The notes: a model not told the origin generated them from the sequence alone. DNA of 64,000 nt from Flammeovirgaceae bacterium UBA6059 (GCA_002435755.1 DIYH01000030.1:212071-276070), one strand, 5' to 3'; positions 1 to 9,909 are shown, counted from the first letter of the stretch. A program made the numbers and translations.

Positions 1-121
1 CTGGTAGAGAAGCTGACTCATAGGAAACATCCACTACCCATGAGCCCCTCCTTTGCTTATCTGGGTCTAATTAAGTAAAATGCAAGTCCCTTAACTACGA
101 GCATTTAATCGAACCAACCGC

Positions 122-1954
122 ATGGAGCTAACTTCTTCGTTCTCAACTGTTGATATTGTTGTATTCGCCATCTACGCCCTTTTTATTATTGGCTTGGGCC
201 TTTGGGTCTCACGCAAAAAGGAAGGTGAAGAACAAAACTCGACCGACTATTTTCTCGCCGGTAAGGCCTTGCCTTGGTATGCCATAGGGGCATCATTGAT
301 AGCGTCAAATATCTCGGCAGAACAGATCATCGGTATGTCAGGATCGGGTTATGCAATTGGCATGGCCATAGCCGCTTATGAACTAATGGCTGCTGTCACG
401 TTACTACTCATTGCAAAGTACTTCTTGCCGATCTATCTGCATAAGGGCATATTTACCATGCCTCAGTTCCTGATGATGCGCTATGATAACCGTATCAAGA
501 CGGTCATGGCCGTTTTCTGGTTGTTGCTCTACGTTTTTGTCAATCTTACGGCAGTGATGTTTTTAGGTGCTCTTACGCTAAACACAGTCATTGGAGTACC
601 ATTCATCTGGGCAATAGTAGGGTTAGCAGCATTCTCGGTATTGTACTCTCTCTACGGTGGTTTGAAAGCTGTAGCATATACAGATGTGGTGCAGGTGATC
701 TTCCTGGTGATAGGAGGGATCATGGTATCAAGCATAGCACTCGATTTGGTAAGTGGCGGGAACGGACCGATTCAGGGTTTTTTCACGCTATTGGCAGAGG
801 TACCTCAAAAGTTTGATATGATCTTCGAAGTAGGTGATACTTATACGATCAATGGAGATACCAAATCATCCTACATGGACTTACCGGGAGTCACAGTGTT
901 GGTTGGTGGTATGTGGATTGCCAATCTATCCTACTGGGGATGTAATCAGTACATTACTCAGCGTGCCCTAGCAGGTAAAAACCTTGAAGAAGCAAGGAAA
1001 GGAGTGGCTTTTGCAGCATTTCTGAAAGTGATCATGCCCATCTTCGTTGTGATCCCAGGTGTAGCGGCTTTTTATTTGGTGGAATCGGGAAATCCTCAAA
1101 TCACCGAACTGATCAAGATTGACGGGCTCATTAAGCCGGACAACTCCTATCCAACTATGCTGGCGCTGGTTCCGGCAGGACTCAAAGGCATCACCTTTGC
1201 AGCACTCATCGGAGCTATCGTCTCCTCTCTAAGCTCAATGATGAACAGCACATCCACCATTTTTACAATGGACATTTACAAGCAATATTTCAATAAGGAG
1301 GCAAGCGAAAATCAACTGGTGACCGTAGGCCGCATCACTGGTTTGATCGCTTTGGTCATTGCCTGTTTTGTAACCCCGGCTCTCAATGGGTTTGATCAGA
1401 TGTTCCAGTACATCCAAGAGTTCTCCGGTTTTGTTACGCCAGCTGTGACAGTCATCTTCTTGTTTGGTCTCTTTTGGAGCAAGGCCACCCCTACCGCAGC
1501 ACTGTGGGTGGCTATACTAAGCATCCCTCTCAATCTCATCTTCTATTTTGGGCTGCCGGATGTCCCCTTCCTCGATAGAATGGGCTTCATCTTTGTTATA
1601 CTTTGCTACGCGATGGTTTTGATCTCAATGGCCGGCAAATACGATTTCAAGTTTAAGGACCAGAACTTCCTACTGATCATAGGTACTATGTTCTTATTTG
1701 TCATTGTGGTGGCAGGCGACCATGAGATGTTCCATGATACAGTATTGGATGTTGACAATGCTTTTGGCAAGTTTTCCATCCATATGATGGCTCTCTTATT
1801 CCTAGCCTTGGCATTGTTCCTCACCAAGGACATTGACTATGATGACAATGCCATTGAGATCCATAAGAAACATTATAAGTCTACACAGACTTTTAACGTA
1901 GCTGCTGTGGTTGTCACCATCATGGTAGCTTTGATTTATATAATTTGGTGGTAA
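122..1954 (+). CDS. Sodium/solute symporter, SGLT-like (SSS family)
   Basis: A 610-residue inner-membrane protein with about 14 hydrophobic segments, the usual length for the solute:sodium symporter family. It would import a sugar or related solute with Na+. The stretch SNISAEQIIGM (residues 62-72) and the YE pair near 86-87 match the region that contacts galactose in Vibrio vSGLT (Asn, Gln and Glu positions), and LYGGLKAVAYTDVVQ (177-191) is the family signature. NLSYWGCNQYITQ further on matches the vSGLT Asn/Tyr/Asn cluster. This supports a sugar substrate, but no sugar operon adjoins it. A DUF4442 gene follows 12 bp downstream on the same strand. Bases 1-121 upstream hold no recognisable gene. 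Confidence 0.93.
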   Translation: MELTSSFSTVDIVVFAIYALFIIGLGLWVSRKKEGEEQNSTDYFLAGKALPWYAIGASLIASNISAEQIIGMSGSGYAIGMAIAAYELMAAVTLLLIAKYFLPIYLHKGIFTMPQFLMMRYDNRIKTVMAVFWLLLYVFVNLTAVMFLGALTLNTVIGVPFIWAIVGLAAFSVLYSLYGGLKAVAYTDVVQVIFLVIGGIMVSSIALDLVSGGNGPIQGFFTLLAEVPQKFDMIFEVGDTYTINGDTKSSYMDLPGVTVLVGGMWIANLSYWGCNQYITQRALAGKNLEEARKGVAFAAFLKVIMPIFVVIPGVAAFYLVESGNPQITELIKIDGLIKPDNSYPTMLALVPAGLKGITFAALIGAIVSSLSSMMNSTSTIFTMDIYKQYFNKEASENQLVTVGRITGLIALVIACFVTPALNGFDQMFQYIQEFSGFVTPAVTVIFLFGLFWSKATPTAALWVAILSIPLNLIFYFGLPDVPFLDRMGFIFVILCYAMVLISMAGKYDFKFKDQNFLLIIGTMFLFVIVVAGDHEMFHDTVLDVDNAFGKFSIHMMALLFLALALFLTKDIDYDDNAIEIHKKHYKSTQTFNVAAVVVTIMVALIYIIWW

Positions 1955-1966
1955 CCCAAAGTTGAT

Positions 1967-2476
1967 ATGAGCACGACTACAACTACCCTCTCCCCTGCCC
2001 AGGAAAGCTTTCGTAAGAAAATGCTCAACCCCTGGTTGTTTCGAACTTTCGCTTTTTTCAAGGTCCCTATGGGCTGGCTGTCGGGCATGAAGGTCACAGA
2101 ACTCACCCCGGAGCGTTGTGTGTCGACCCAACCGTTCAAATGGGTAAACAAAAATCCTTTTCAATCGACTTACTTCGCCGTACAGAGTATGGCTGCTGAA
2201 TTATCAACTGCAGCCATAGGGCTCATGGCGATCCAGGGCCAGAAACCTTCTATTGCTATTATCATTATCGATATGAAGGCAGAGTTTCCAAAGAAGGCCA
2301 CCGGTAGAGTCACTTTCACTTGCGAAGATGGTGACAAGATCTTTGAAGCGGTAGAAAGAGCTAAATCAACTGGAGAAGCTGCGACCGTAACCGCCAAAAC
2401 AGTTGGCAAAATGGCTGACGACACGGTGGTATCTGTCTTCGAATTCACATGGTCATTTAAGCGAAGGGGTAGTTAG
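1967..2476 (+). CDS. DUF4442 hotdog-fold protein (thioesterase-like)
   Basis: 169 residues, cytoplasmic, no signal peptide. The pattern of an N-terminal helix with aromatic residues (NPWLFRTFAFFK), then ACVSTQPF-like and NPFQSTYFAVQSMAAELSTA segments, is typical of DUF4442, a hotdog-fold family related to acyl-CoA thioesterases. The actual substrate is unknown. It starts 12 bp after the symporter stop, so the two may be cotranscribed although no functional link is obvious. It converges with the YihY-like gene; the two stops are only 6 bp apart. Confidence 0.8.
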   Translation: MSTTTTTLSPAQESFRKKMLNPWLFRTFAFFKVPMGWLSGMKVTELTPERCVSTQPFKWVNKNPFQSTYFAVQSMAAELSTAAIGLMAIQGQKPSIAIIIIDMKAEFPKKATGRVTFTCEDGDKIFEAVERAKSTGEAATVTAKTVGKMADDTVVSVFEFTWSFKRRGS

Positions 2477-2482
2477 AGCATA

Positions 2483-3868
2483 TTACAGCTCGATCAGCAA
2501 TCTATTTGAGGGTGATCGACGGGCATTATCCTTGAGATCATCAAGAGCAGCAACCAAGGCATCTACTTCGGACAGTTTGCCGATCGATACCTGGTCCAGC
2601 CCTTGTTTTTCCATTCTATCGGTTACAAACTCTATGGTCAGCTTATGGACGTCTATTGACGGTAGGTAGACTACTACATCATCATCATTGACCGCTTCGT
2701 GGATCAGCCTTGCTTCTTTAAGTTCCTCGAGCATCAGTACCACAAAACGGATAGGCACTCCAATCCGCTCTCCGATGACCTCATCTGTCAGACCATCATC
2801 TCCTCGTTCGAAGTTTTTGGCAATAGCTGCCATGATCAGCAATGCCAGACGTTTTTTACTGGCGAGGCTGGGTTTAGTCTTGCTATTGTCGAAATAGTGA
2901 CGGTTAGCATTTTGGTGCGCAAAAGCAAACTCCGCTCCGAATAATACGACAGTCCAACTGAGCTGCAACCATATGAAAAACAAAGGCAAGGCTGCCAAAC
3001 TACCATAAATTGCATTGTAGCGTGAAACGCCCACCTGGAACTCAATGTAGAAATACTGCAGTAGCTGATATGCCAGCGCCGTAAACAGACCAGCAAAGAA
3101 AGCCGACCGGAACTTGACCTTCGTATTGGGCATGACTGCAAAAAACAGCGAGAACATGAATGTGATCAGGATCAAAGGGACTGCTCGTAGGCCAAACTTC
3201 ATCAGACCCACCACATTGTCCAATATCTCGTATTCAGCAACAAGTGCATCAAGCTGAGTAGTGATAAAAACTGTCATACTACTCGACAGCACCAGGATAA
3301 TAGGCGAAATCAATATGATCGACAGGTAGTCTGTCATCTTACGGATAAGTGTGCGCTGCTTCTTGATCGCCCAGATATCATTGAAAGCCATTTCGATATT
3401 GTGAAACAGGCGAAGTACTGTATAGAGAAGCACCATAATGGATATACCGGCGATCACTCCTCCACGAGCGTTATCCAGCATGTTTTGCGCATACCTGACA
3501 GTCTCGCCCATGACCAGCTCCTGGCCGGGAAACAGATTATTCAGCTCCTGCTCAAGATTGATGTCCAGACCGAAACCTTTAGCAATACCAAAAAAAGTAG
3601 CTATGACGGGCACCACGGACAGGATACTCAGATAGGTAAGTGCCGATGCTTGAAGAGCACATTTGTCATGCACAAAGTCCTGCACCGTCAGTATCACTAT
3701 CCGAAGGTTATGATAAAGCGTGTACTTCGACTTGGGCAAATCAGCTAATCGCATATTCCACAGGTCCACCTGCAGGAACTGTACCCACTCGTCTACTTTC
3801 GACTTCACTATCGATAGGTTCAATGCCATAGGGTAAAGATAGTAGCTGATTAGGACATCAAGCCACAT
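2483..3868 (-). CDS. YihY/BrkB-family membrane protein
   Basis: 461 residues. The stretch CALQASALTYLSILSVVPVIATFFGIAKGFG starts the core, and six hydrophobic segments follow, matching the YihY/virulence factor BrkB family of inner-membrane proteins of uncertain function. About 130 residues after the last segment form a soluble tail that looks like a winged-helix domain (GDDGLTDEVIGERIGVPIRF and following), a C-terminal extension often seen in this family. The first residues are unusual for the family, and an internal Met at base 3829 is an equally plausible start. It is transcribed away from the Rid-like gene. Confidence 0.88.
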   Translation of the reverse strand: MWLDVLISYYLYPMALNLSIVKSKVDEWVQFLQVDLWNMRLADLPKSKYTLYHNLRIVILTVQDFVHDKCALQASALTYLSILSVVPVIATFFGIAKGFGLDINLEQELNNLFPGQELVMGETVRYAQNMLDNARGGVIAGISIMVLLYTVLRLFHNIEMAFNDIWAIKKQRTLIRKMTDYLSIILISPIILVLSSSMTVFITTQLDALVAEYEILDNVVGLMKFGLRAVPLILITFMFSLFFAVMPNTKVKFRSAFFAGLFTALAYQLLQYFYIEFQVGVSRYNAIYGSLAALPLFFIWLQLSWTVVLFGAEFAFAHQNANRHYFDNSKTKPSLASKKRLALLIMAAIAKNFERGDDGLTDEVIGERIGVPIRFVVLMLEELKEARLIHEAVNDDDVVVYLPSIDVHKLTIEFVTDRMEKQGLDQVSIGKLSEVDALVAALDDLKDNARRSPSNRLLIEL

Positions 3869-3957
3869 CCTATTGATCGGTCAACCATAAGAAAGACCCT
3901 GACTAGTTTTTTCTCTCAAGGAAACCTGCGAAATTCAACGGGGAAAATGATCTGATC

Positions 3958-4416
3958 ATGAAATGCTTTGTTCTAATAATCGTTGTTTCATTCGGCTTTA
4001 TAGCTTGCCAACCACCTGCTGACCCCCCAGCCAAGCCTCTGTCTCTAGAAAAGCGCTTTGTGCAACCGACCAATGGATATGCACAGATGACAGTGATCAC
4101 GCACGGCAACATGAAGCGACTCCATATCTCTGGTCAGATCGGACAAGGCGAAACTTTGGAAGAACAAATGCGAGGTGCTCTGTCAGCCATTCAGGACCTG
4201 TTAGCCTCGGAAAGGGCCACCTACGCTGATCTTGTTAAGATCAATACTTATATCGTTGATTATCAACCTGTCGATCTAGATGTATTCCGTAGAGTGAGAC
4301 AAGAGGTTTTTGGAAGCAATATCACTCCAGCCAGTACGCTTGTGGGTGTTTCCGCTCTTGCCCTACCGGAATGGAAAATTGAAATTGATGCCGAGGCAGT
4401 TATTCAAATAGATTGA
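3958..4416 (+). CDS. Rid/YjgF/UK114-family lipoprotein
   Basis: 152 residues. The first 20 form a lipoprotein signal with lipobox GFIAC. The rest is a Rid-family fold: YAQMTVITHGNMKRLHISGQIG, EEQMRGALSAIQDLLASE, DLVKINTYIVDYQP, then PASTLVGVSALALPEWKIEIDAEA near the end. Rid proteins are imine deaminases or structural relatives. The canonical Arg that clamps the substrate carboxylate (usually in RxxxxV near the end) is not evident, because STLVGV replaces the common RTxVGV; activity is therefore uncertain. An envelope-anchored Rid protein is less usual than the cytosolic RidA. The last codons include a copy of the repeated 10-mer (4362-4371). The methyltransferase gene starts 3 bp after the stop. 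Confidence 0.82.
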   Translation: MKCFVLIIVVSFGFIACQPPADPPAKPLSLEKRFVQPTNGYAQMTVITHGNMKRLHISGQIGQGETLEEQMRGALSAIQDLLASERATYADLVKINTYIVDYQPVDLDVFRRVRQEVFGSNITPASTLVGVSALALPEWKIEIDAEAVIQID

Positions 4417-4419
4417 TCT

Positions 4420-5268
4420 ATGCTTCGCAGATTTAGAAGAGTTAAAGAAGCATTTATTGAGATCATTTCCAATCCCAAAAGCCTTTATTATGTGCTCAAT
4501 AATGAAGACTATTTCAGAAAAAAGGTGATAACCGATTTTGGCCTTCAAGAGTCTGATCTCAATTCGGTTTCATTCGATGATCTAGGCATCACCTTCCCTC
4601 AGCAGATTGATGTTTACAGTTTCCTTGGAGGCACTTCTGCTCTAACTGATCTCTTACTTCTCAAGGGTCTCGCTAACAAATTTAACAAGTGTCACTACTT
4701 CGAAATCGGAACTTGGCGCGGTGAAAGCATCGCAAATCTTGCTCATGAAACACATAGACGAACAACACTAAACTTTTCGTCCGATCAGCTCAAAGAGCAT
4801 GGTTACTTAAAGGATCATATTGAGGCACAAGGTTACTATTTAAAAGACGACCCCAATGTTGAACGACTATTTGGTGACTCCACCAAATACGACTTTAGAA
4901 GTTTAAACCAGAAATATGATTTGATCTTTATCGATGGAGATCATCATTGGCAGTCTATTAAAATAGATACAGAGAATGTCTTCAAACATCTGGTCCATCC
5001 AGAATCGATTGTCGTCTGGCACGACTTCACTACCAACTATTCTACCATCTGGTGGGAAGTCTACTACGGCATTCTGAGTGGTATTAATGATTCGGCAAGG
5101 TCCAACCTATATCATGTGAGAAACACCAATTGCATAGTCTATTCACCCTTTGAGATTAAGTCTCAAAAGTCGGGCAACCCCTACCTACCGGAATCAAGCT
5201 ATCAGATCTCAATTGGCAAAATAGAAAAGCTCCGATCTATTGCCAAACCTACAGAAACTGATCACTGA
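4420..5268 (+). CDS. Class I SAM-dependent methyltransferase-like protein
   Basis: 282 residues, soluble. A Rossmann motif I is visible in HYFEIGTWRGES, followed by a strand ending YDLIFIDGDHHW and VVWHDF, the layout of the Methyltransf_24 / cephalosporin-hydroxylase-like methyltransferases often found in surface-polysaccharide or small-molecule tailoring. The substrate is unknown. The gene is 3 bp downstream of the Rid-like lipoprotein and is probably cotranscribed. It carries one copy of the repeated 10-mer (5184-5193, reading Leu-Pro-Glu). Confidence 0.8.
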   Translation: MLRRFRRVKEAFIEIISNPKSLYYVLNNEDYFRKKVITDFGLQESDLNSVSFDDLGITFPQQIDVYSFLGGTSALTDLLLLKGLANKFNKCHYFEIGTWRGESIANLAHETHRRTTLNFSSDQLKEHGYLKDHIEAQGYYLKDDPNVERLFGDSTKYDFRSLNQKYDLIFIDGDHHWQSIKIDTENVFKHLVHPESIVVWHDFTTNYSTIWWEVYYGILSGINDSARSNLYHVRNTNCIVYSPFEIKSQKSGNPYLPESSYQISIGKIEKLRSIAKPTETDH

Positions 5269-5350
5269 CGGATAAAGCACATAACCTGGTGCCACTTGAG
5301 ATCAGGGGTTACTATAACTTTTTCATTAGCTTTAGTTAGGCCTTACCTCA

Positions 5351-7030
5351 ATGTCGCTTTCAGTTATGATGAGATTAATCCTGCTCACCTTCCTATCTCT
5401 CGCACCTATCATAATTAACGCTCAGAAGTATGAGGGTGAAATAACTGTCGAAGAACTCTTCACCAATCTAGCTACAAAAACGTACCCTGATAGTATTTAC
5501 ATGCCAAAGTACTTGGTTGTTACCTCTAGTAACTCCAACTTCTCTCCATTCAATTACCTAAGCACTAATTTCCCTGATCTTCAAAAAATCGATGGTCGTA
5601 TTGTTATCCCAAACTCACTCTATATCGCCAGATGCAAGCTCCCTGATAGGTTCACTATAGATAGCCTTCACTTTAAGAAAAGGATTGTGTTCTTCAACTC
5701 TAAACAAGAACAAGACGTCATTTATTTTCAGCATATGATTCAACTACAGAATATTCTTTCTGAAGAGCAAGTGATTTTTGATCGTAATGAAATTGACTAT
5801 CTAAATATTAGAAAATCCTTTATCAAAAAAGAGTTCTATATTAACTCCAATAGGATATCAATAGCGCATATAGCTGGGAACAAGTTTGAAGGTCTGTTTG
5901 ACTACAACTTCAATGTTACAGGAGATGTTATTGATTTCGAAGACAATACCTTGGTGATCAATAACAGTCTTAGCTTAAGGTTTGAAAATGGTTATCGGGA
6001 TTCTATTCGTTCATCTACTGCTATCTCAATATCAAATCCAGGTGACCCAGCTCCATCAATATACCTCCAAAACAATAAGATCGTATCTGAAATTGACTAT
6101 AACCTAACAAGGATTATTGGCAAGTACACTGATGTAGAAATACGTAATAATGATTTTGATGGCTTATTAGTAGTCGATGCTTCAGCATCAGGTAAACTTA
6201 AGTTGGAGGAAAACGATATTGATTATTTGGATCTGTCCGAAACAGGTTTTTCGGAGACTTATAATAGGTTTTCTTTTCGGAGTACTCCCGAACTAGTCGC
6301 CTTTGATGAGATTTCAGGTTATAGCGCGCTCAGGAAAAGATTTGTATTATGGCTGTCCGAGGATGCTTCAATAGACACTTTGGCAGACAATGTTATTGAG
6401 CATGGGCAAACCGCCTTCAACGTCTTCACCGGTAAGAATAAAAGAGAGCTCTCGAGGACTAAAGAATATTATGAACTTATGCGGGCATATTACTATTTGC
6501 AAAACATATTTCACACCAATGGACACATTGAACACACTAATCTGTGGTATGTCAAAATGAAAGACCTTGAAGGACAGTGGTTGAAGTATCAGTATCAGGA
6601 AACAGGATCGACTTCCACTTTATTTAGGTATGGACTTAATAGATTGATGAAGTTCTACACAGAGCATGGAACAAATCCTGGGCGGGCCATTCTGGTTTCC
6701 ATTTGGATCATACTCGCCTTTGCTTTTGTCTATGTTTTCTTCCCTTCTGAGTGGGACAAGACCAGCAAGGGTAAGTTGGTTTCAGACTTTCGTACATTCA
6801 TTAAGAAGAATGATCACGGCTACTTCAAGCCATTCGTTAAATTGACCGCCGGATTTTTCATCAGTGTATTAAACGCACTGACGCTTAGCCTTAATTCATT
6901 CGTGACATTAGGTTTCGGCCGCATTCCTACTACTGGAGCAGCGAAATACATTTGTATTCTTCAAGGATTTATTGGCTGGTTTTTACTGAGTCTTTTCACT
7001 GTTTCTTTGATTAATCAGATTCTCTTCTAG
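5351..7030 (+). CDS. Secreted/beta-rich domain fused to a 2-TM ion-channel pore
   Basis: 559 residues. An N-terminal signal-like segment (about 6-24, ending INAQ) is followed by roughly 300 residues of short beta-type, Asn-rich repeats (for example EDNTLVINNSL, LQNNKIVSEIDYN, IRNNDFDGLLVVD, LEENDIDYLDLSE) resembling a pentapeptide or beta-helix solenoid. A helical linker follows. The C-terminus has a TM helix (about 446-468), an amphipathic segment with a pore-helix-like NALTLSLNSFV, the sequence TLGFG (519-523) where K+ channels have TVGYG, and a final TM helix rich in Gly/Leu (about 530-556). I read this as a two-TM channel subunit gated by an extracytoplasmic sensor. The ligand is unknown and the selectivity is not predictable from GFG alone. 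Confidence 0.7.
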   Translation: MSLSVMMRLILLTFLSLAPIIINAQKYEGEITVEELFTNLATKTYPDSIYMPKYLVVTSSNSNFSPFNYLSTNFPDLQKIDGRIVIPNSLYIARCKLPDRFTIDSLHFKKRIVFFNSKQEQDVIYFQHMIQLQNILSEEQVIFDRNEIDYLNIRKSFIKKEFYINSNRISIAHIAGNKFEGLFDYNFNVTGDVIDFEDNTLVINNSLSLRFENGYRDSIRSSTAISISNPGDPAPSIYLQNNKIVSEIDYNLTRIIGKYTDVEIRNNDFDGLLVVDASASGKLKLEENDIDYLDLSETGFSETYNRFSFRSTPELVAFDEISGYSALRKRFVLWLSEDASIDTLADNVIEHGQTAFNVFTGKNKRELSRTKEYYELMRAYYYLQNIFHTNGHIEHTNLWYVKMKDLEGQWLKYQYQETGSTSTLFRYGLNRLMKFYTEHGTNPGRAILVSIWIILAFAFVYVFFPSEWDKTSKGKLVSDFRTFIKKNDHGYFKPFVKLTAGFFISVLNALTLSLNSFVTLGFGRIPTTGAAKYICILQGFIGWFLLSLFTVSLINQILF

Positions 7031-7075
7031 TATAGAATACCCGTTAAATAGGGACTTATCGCAACATTCGATCTC

Positions 7076-7357
7076 TTGGTCGAAGAATTACGAACTAATC
7101 CTTCAATTCCACCAAATTTCACTTCGGAGGAAACAACCCAGAAGCTAACAATAACAAAAGACTCATTACAGATCAGACACCTCAGACAAATTCAGAATTA
7201 TCTCTGTGATTTGAGCTTTAATGGAAAAATAATTCACTTTGCCTTAAACCCTACGAATGACTATCGCTTTTGGATTCCAAGAACTCCTATGGAAATCAAA
7301 TATATCTCATCTGACACGTTACAGATTCTAGAAAAAACCTGGGAGATTCGACAGTAG
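7076..7357 (+). pseudogene. Possible 3' remnant of a small secreted-protein gene
   Basis: An open frame of 93 codons that can only begin with TTG, with no ribosome-binding site and no signal peptide. The sequence (KLTITKDSLQIR, then KYISSDTLQILEKTWEIRQ at the end) looks like the last strands of a lipocalin-like or similar Bacteroidota secreted protein whose 5' half has been lost. A short intact gene is the alternative. I cannot assign a family. Confidence 0.25.
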
Positions 7358-7548
7358 TAACGTACAAAAGTCGGAAACAAACTTATGAGCGAGATTTTAT
7401 TGGTCAAGATATTTTCAAAGGAGATTAGAGAATAGCGGGCATCTAGCCACCCAAATGCAACAGGTTTGAAATAAAGAGTTCGTTCCATGCGAGGAAAGAC
7501 TTAATGCATTCTAATCTCTAATCTTCGTAGATCGTTACACCCATAACT

Positions 7549-8637
7549 ATGAAAAATCTAGTAGCCTTAATCATCCTGGTTTTATGTGTAAGCTCCCTAT
7601 GCTCGGGTCAAAATACATTTGAGTATGCTCAACCCAACGAACTCGGTGATGGGTGGCAAACAAGACATCTGTTATCAGAGGTCGAGGACACAACATTGAT
7701 ATCCAAGTTTTTCAACCAACTCGCAAAAGAACAGCACAAGCTTCACAGCATATTGTTGGTAAAAAATGATCACCTGATCATTGAGCAATACTTTGATGGA
7801 TTCACCGCTGATAGACCACATGATCTGCGTTCCACCACCAAAAGCATACGTGCGATATTGGTGGGAATAGCCATCGACAAGGGCTTTATCGATGATATCA
7901 ATGACCCGATATCAAAGTATCTGAAAAGTCATGTTCCAAAAAAGGACCTTGACGCACGAAAGGAAAAAATTACTATCAAGCACCTTATGACTATGTCAAC
8001 TGGCCTGGATTGCAACGATTGGGACAAGAAATCGAAAGGGCAAGAAGACAAAGTCTACAAAAAGAATGATTGGATTCAGTATACGCTTGATCTGCCTATG
8101 CTCAATGAACCTGGAACGGTATCGAACTATTGCTCTATGGGTGTCATACTATTGGCGGAGATAGTCAGTCAGGCATCAGGTATGGCAATAGACGAATTCG
8201 CAGAAAAATACTTATTCAGTCCACTTGAGATCAGTAATATCAAATGGGGACATACTTCAGATAAACAGGTCCTCCCATCTGGGAAAAGATTATACATGAC
8301 ACCCAGAGATATGGCAAAGATCGGCCAGCTCATTCTTAATAAAGGCCAATGGAATGGCAATGAGGTGGTATCAGAAAAATGGATTGAAGAATCGACTACA
8401 TCGAAAACAAAGATCACCGGTATTGATTATGGTTATCTGTGGTGGAACATTCCATTTGGCGCAAACGGTAGAATAGTCATTTCCAAAACAGCTACCGGAA
8501 ATGGAGGTCAGTATATCATGGTCATTCCTGAAATGGATATGGTCGCGGTGTTTACAGGTGGCGCATACAACTCACAAGAAGATAAGCTGGCCTTTGCCAT
8601 CATGAAAGATGTGCTCCTGCCAACATTCGATAAGTGA
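7549..8637 (+). CDS. Secreted serine hydrolase, class C beta-lactamase family
   Basis: 362 residues with a signal peptide (about 1-20, ending LCSGQ). The nucleophile motif SxxK is present as STTKS in DLRSTTKSI, the family helix follows (ILVGIAIDKGFI), and the second motif is NYCSMGVILL, where class C enzymes and DD-peptidases normally have YxN. The YCS form occurs in the 6-aminohexanoate-dimer hydrolase/esterase branch, so an esterase or amidase is more likely than an antibiotic beta-lactamase. A late TGNGGQYIMV stands in the KTG/HxG position. Found alone, with no regulator beside it. Confidence 0.85.
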   Translation: MKNLVALIILVLCVSSLCSGQNTFEYAQPNELGDGWQTRHLLSEVEDTTLISKFFNQLAKEQHKLHSILLVKNDHLIIEQYFDGFTADRPHDLRSTTKSIRAILVGIAIDKGFIDDINDPISKYLKSHVPKKDLDARKEKITIKHLMTMSTGLDCNDWDKKSKGQEDKVYKKNDWIQYTLDLPMLNEPGTVSNYCSMGVILLAEIVSQASGMAIDEFAEKYLFSPLEISNIKWGHTSDKQVLPSGKRLYMTPRDMAKIGQLILNKGQWNGNEVVSEKWIEESTTSKTKITGIDYGYLWWNIPFGANGRIVISKTATGNGGQYIMVIPEMDMVAVFTGGAYNSQEDKLAFAIMKDVLLPTFDK

Positions 8638-8736
8638 GAATACCACGATCCACCAGCTTGCATCGCAATGGCAAGACAAGTCACCTAATACAAGAAAAGT
8701 TATCCCATGTGAAGAGATGACCTACTAGACTATACC

Positions 8737-9909
8737 CTATTCCTTCCAGCGATTATACTTCTTCATCACCTGTATCACCATATCATGCGGTAATGCATAC
8801 GCCTTGTTACCATTGATACCATCCATGGTTTCGGCTGCCACCATAGCGTTGATGATGGCCTCTTCGGTAGCTTGTACCGTGGCTTCAAACAGAGGCGTAA
8901 TGAGACCGTTGGAAAGCACATCTACCTCTGTTACCTCGGTGCGGCTAAAGGCATCTTCATTCGCGGTAGAGAAGGCAACGAAAATATCACCAGAACCATT
9001 ACTGCCTCTTCCCCCTGTATTGCCTATTCCGATAGGTACACGCTGTGTAAGGCGCTTGAGCTGGTGTGGCATCAAAGGTGCGTCAGTGGCGACTACTACA
9101 ATGATAGAGCCATCTCCTTCCTTGCGTCTGGAATCGGGTGCGCCATTGTACACACTGTTAAGGGTGTCCATCAGCTCAATACCAACGGGCACCCCTGCAA
9201 TGGTGAGGTTCTTTTTCGCGCCAAAGTTAGATTGAACCAGTACGCCCAATGTATATTTCTGGCCATTGACCGTAATCATACGGCTGGAAGATCCAATCCC
9301 ACCTTTGAAGCCAAGACTGAGCATGCCTGTTCCTCCTCCGACATTACCTTCTTCTACCTTGCCAGGATTGGCATTGGTGATCGCCTCCCATACGTGCTCC
9401 TCCTTTACATGAAAACCATAGATATCATTCAAAAACCCGTCGTAGGTCTCGGCAACTACCGGATAGATATACCACCAATCATCATCACCATACCAGTTGA
9501 CATCTACAAACCACTTGAGCACAGCATCTCTTACCACGCCTACGCTATTGGTATTGGTGATCATGATAGGTGTCTCCAGAAAACCTGACTCTGTGATCCA
9601 GGTGGTGCCGGTCATTTCACCATTGCCATTGAGACTGTACCAATTGGCGTAGACCGGGCTGTACTTTTTACCTCTTGGGAAGATCGCCGTGACACCTGTG
9701 CGCACAGGGCCTTTTCCTATCTCATTGATCCCCCTACCGGAAATAATGGTGCTATGACCTACCTCTACTCCTTTGACATCAGTAATAGAATTGAGTGGTC
9801 CCGGAATACCATTGAATGGAATACCGAGCTCCCTTGCCCTTGGACGTTGTGCTTCGGTGCTAAAGGTCACTAGCAAAATGCCAAGAAAGATGAGCAAGCG
9901 AAGTATCAT
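8737..9909 (-). CDS. P1-family peptidase (DmpA-like aminopeptidase)
   Basis: 390 residues from the ATG at 9909, which gives a clean signal peptide (MILRLLIFLGILLVTF...). An upstream in-frame ATG at 9981 would prepend 24 non-signal residues. The protein shows the P1/S58 pattern: ITDVKGVEVGHSTI, VRTGVTAIFPRG, NSVGVVRDAVLKWF, and GGIGSSSRMI, where the Gly-Ser bond is the autocleavage site that frees the nucleophilic Ser in DmpA. The family includes L-aminopeptidase/D-amidase enzymes; a periplasmic peptidase is expected. It carries both a CCTACCGGAA (9733) and a CCTATCGGAA (9027) copy. The DUF4174 gene lies upstream on the same strand. Confidence 0.9.
   Translation of the reverse strand: MILRLLIFLGILLVTFSTEAQRPRARELGIPFNGIPGPLNSITDVKGVEVGHSTIISGRGINEIGKGPVRTGVTAIFPRGKKYSPVYANWYSLNGNGEMTGTTWITESGFLETPIMITNTNSVGVVRDAVLKWFVDVNWYGDDDWWYIYPVVAETYDGFLNDIYGFHVKEEHVWEAITNANPGKVEEGNVGGGTGMLSLGFKGGIGSSSRMITVNGQKYTLGVLVQSNFGAKKNLTIAGVPVGIELMDTLNSVYNGAPDSRRKEGDGSIIVVVATDAPLMPHQLKRLTQRVPIGIGNTGGRGSNGSGDIFVAFSTANEDAFSRTEVTEVDVLSNGLITPLFEATVQATEEAIINAMVAAETMDGINGNKAYALPHDMVIQVMKKYNRWKE

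Noticed and set aside
8491..8500. GCTACCGGAA and TCTACCGGAA (about 61048) as additional 10-mer copies
   Set aside because: They match nine of ten bases; only exact ten-base matches were counted, to keep the claim conservative.
8872..9588. Plus-strand 238-codon open frame
   Set aside because: Antisense of the P1 peptidase gene; no family resemblance.
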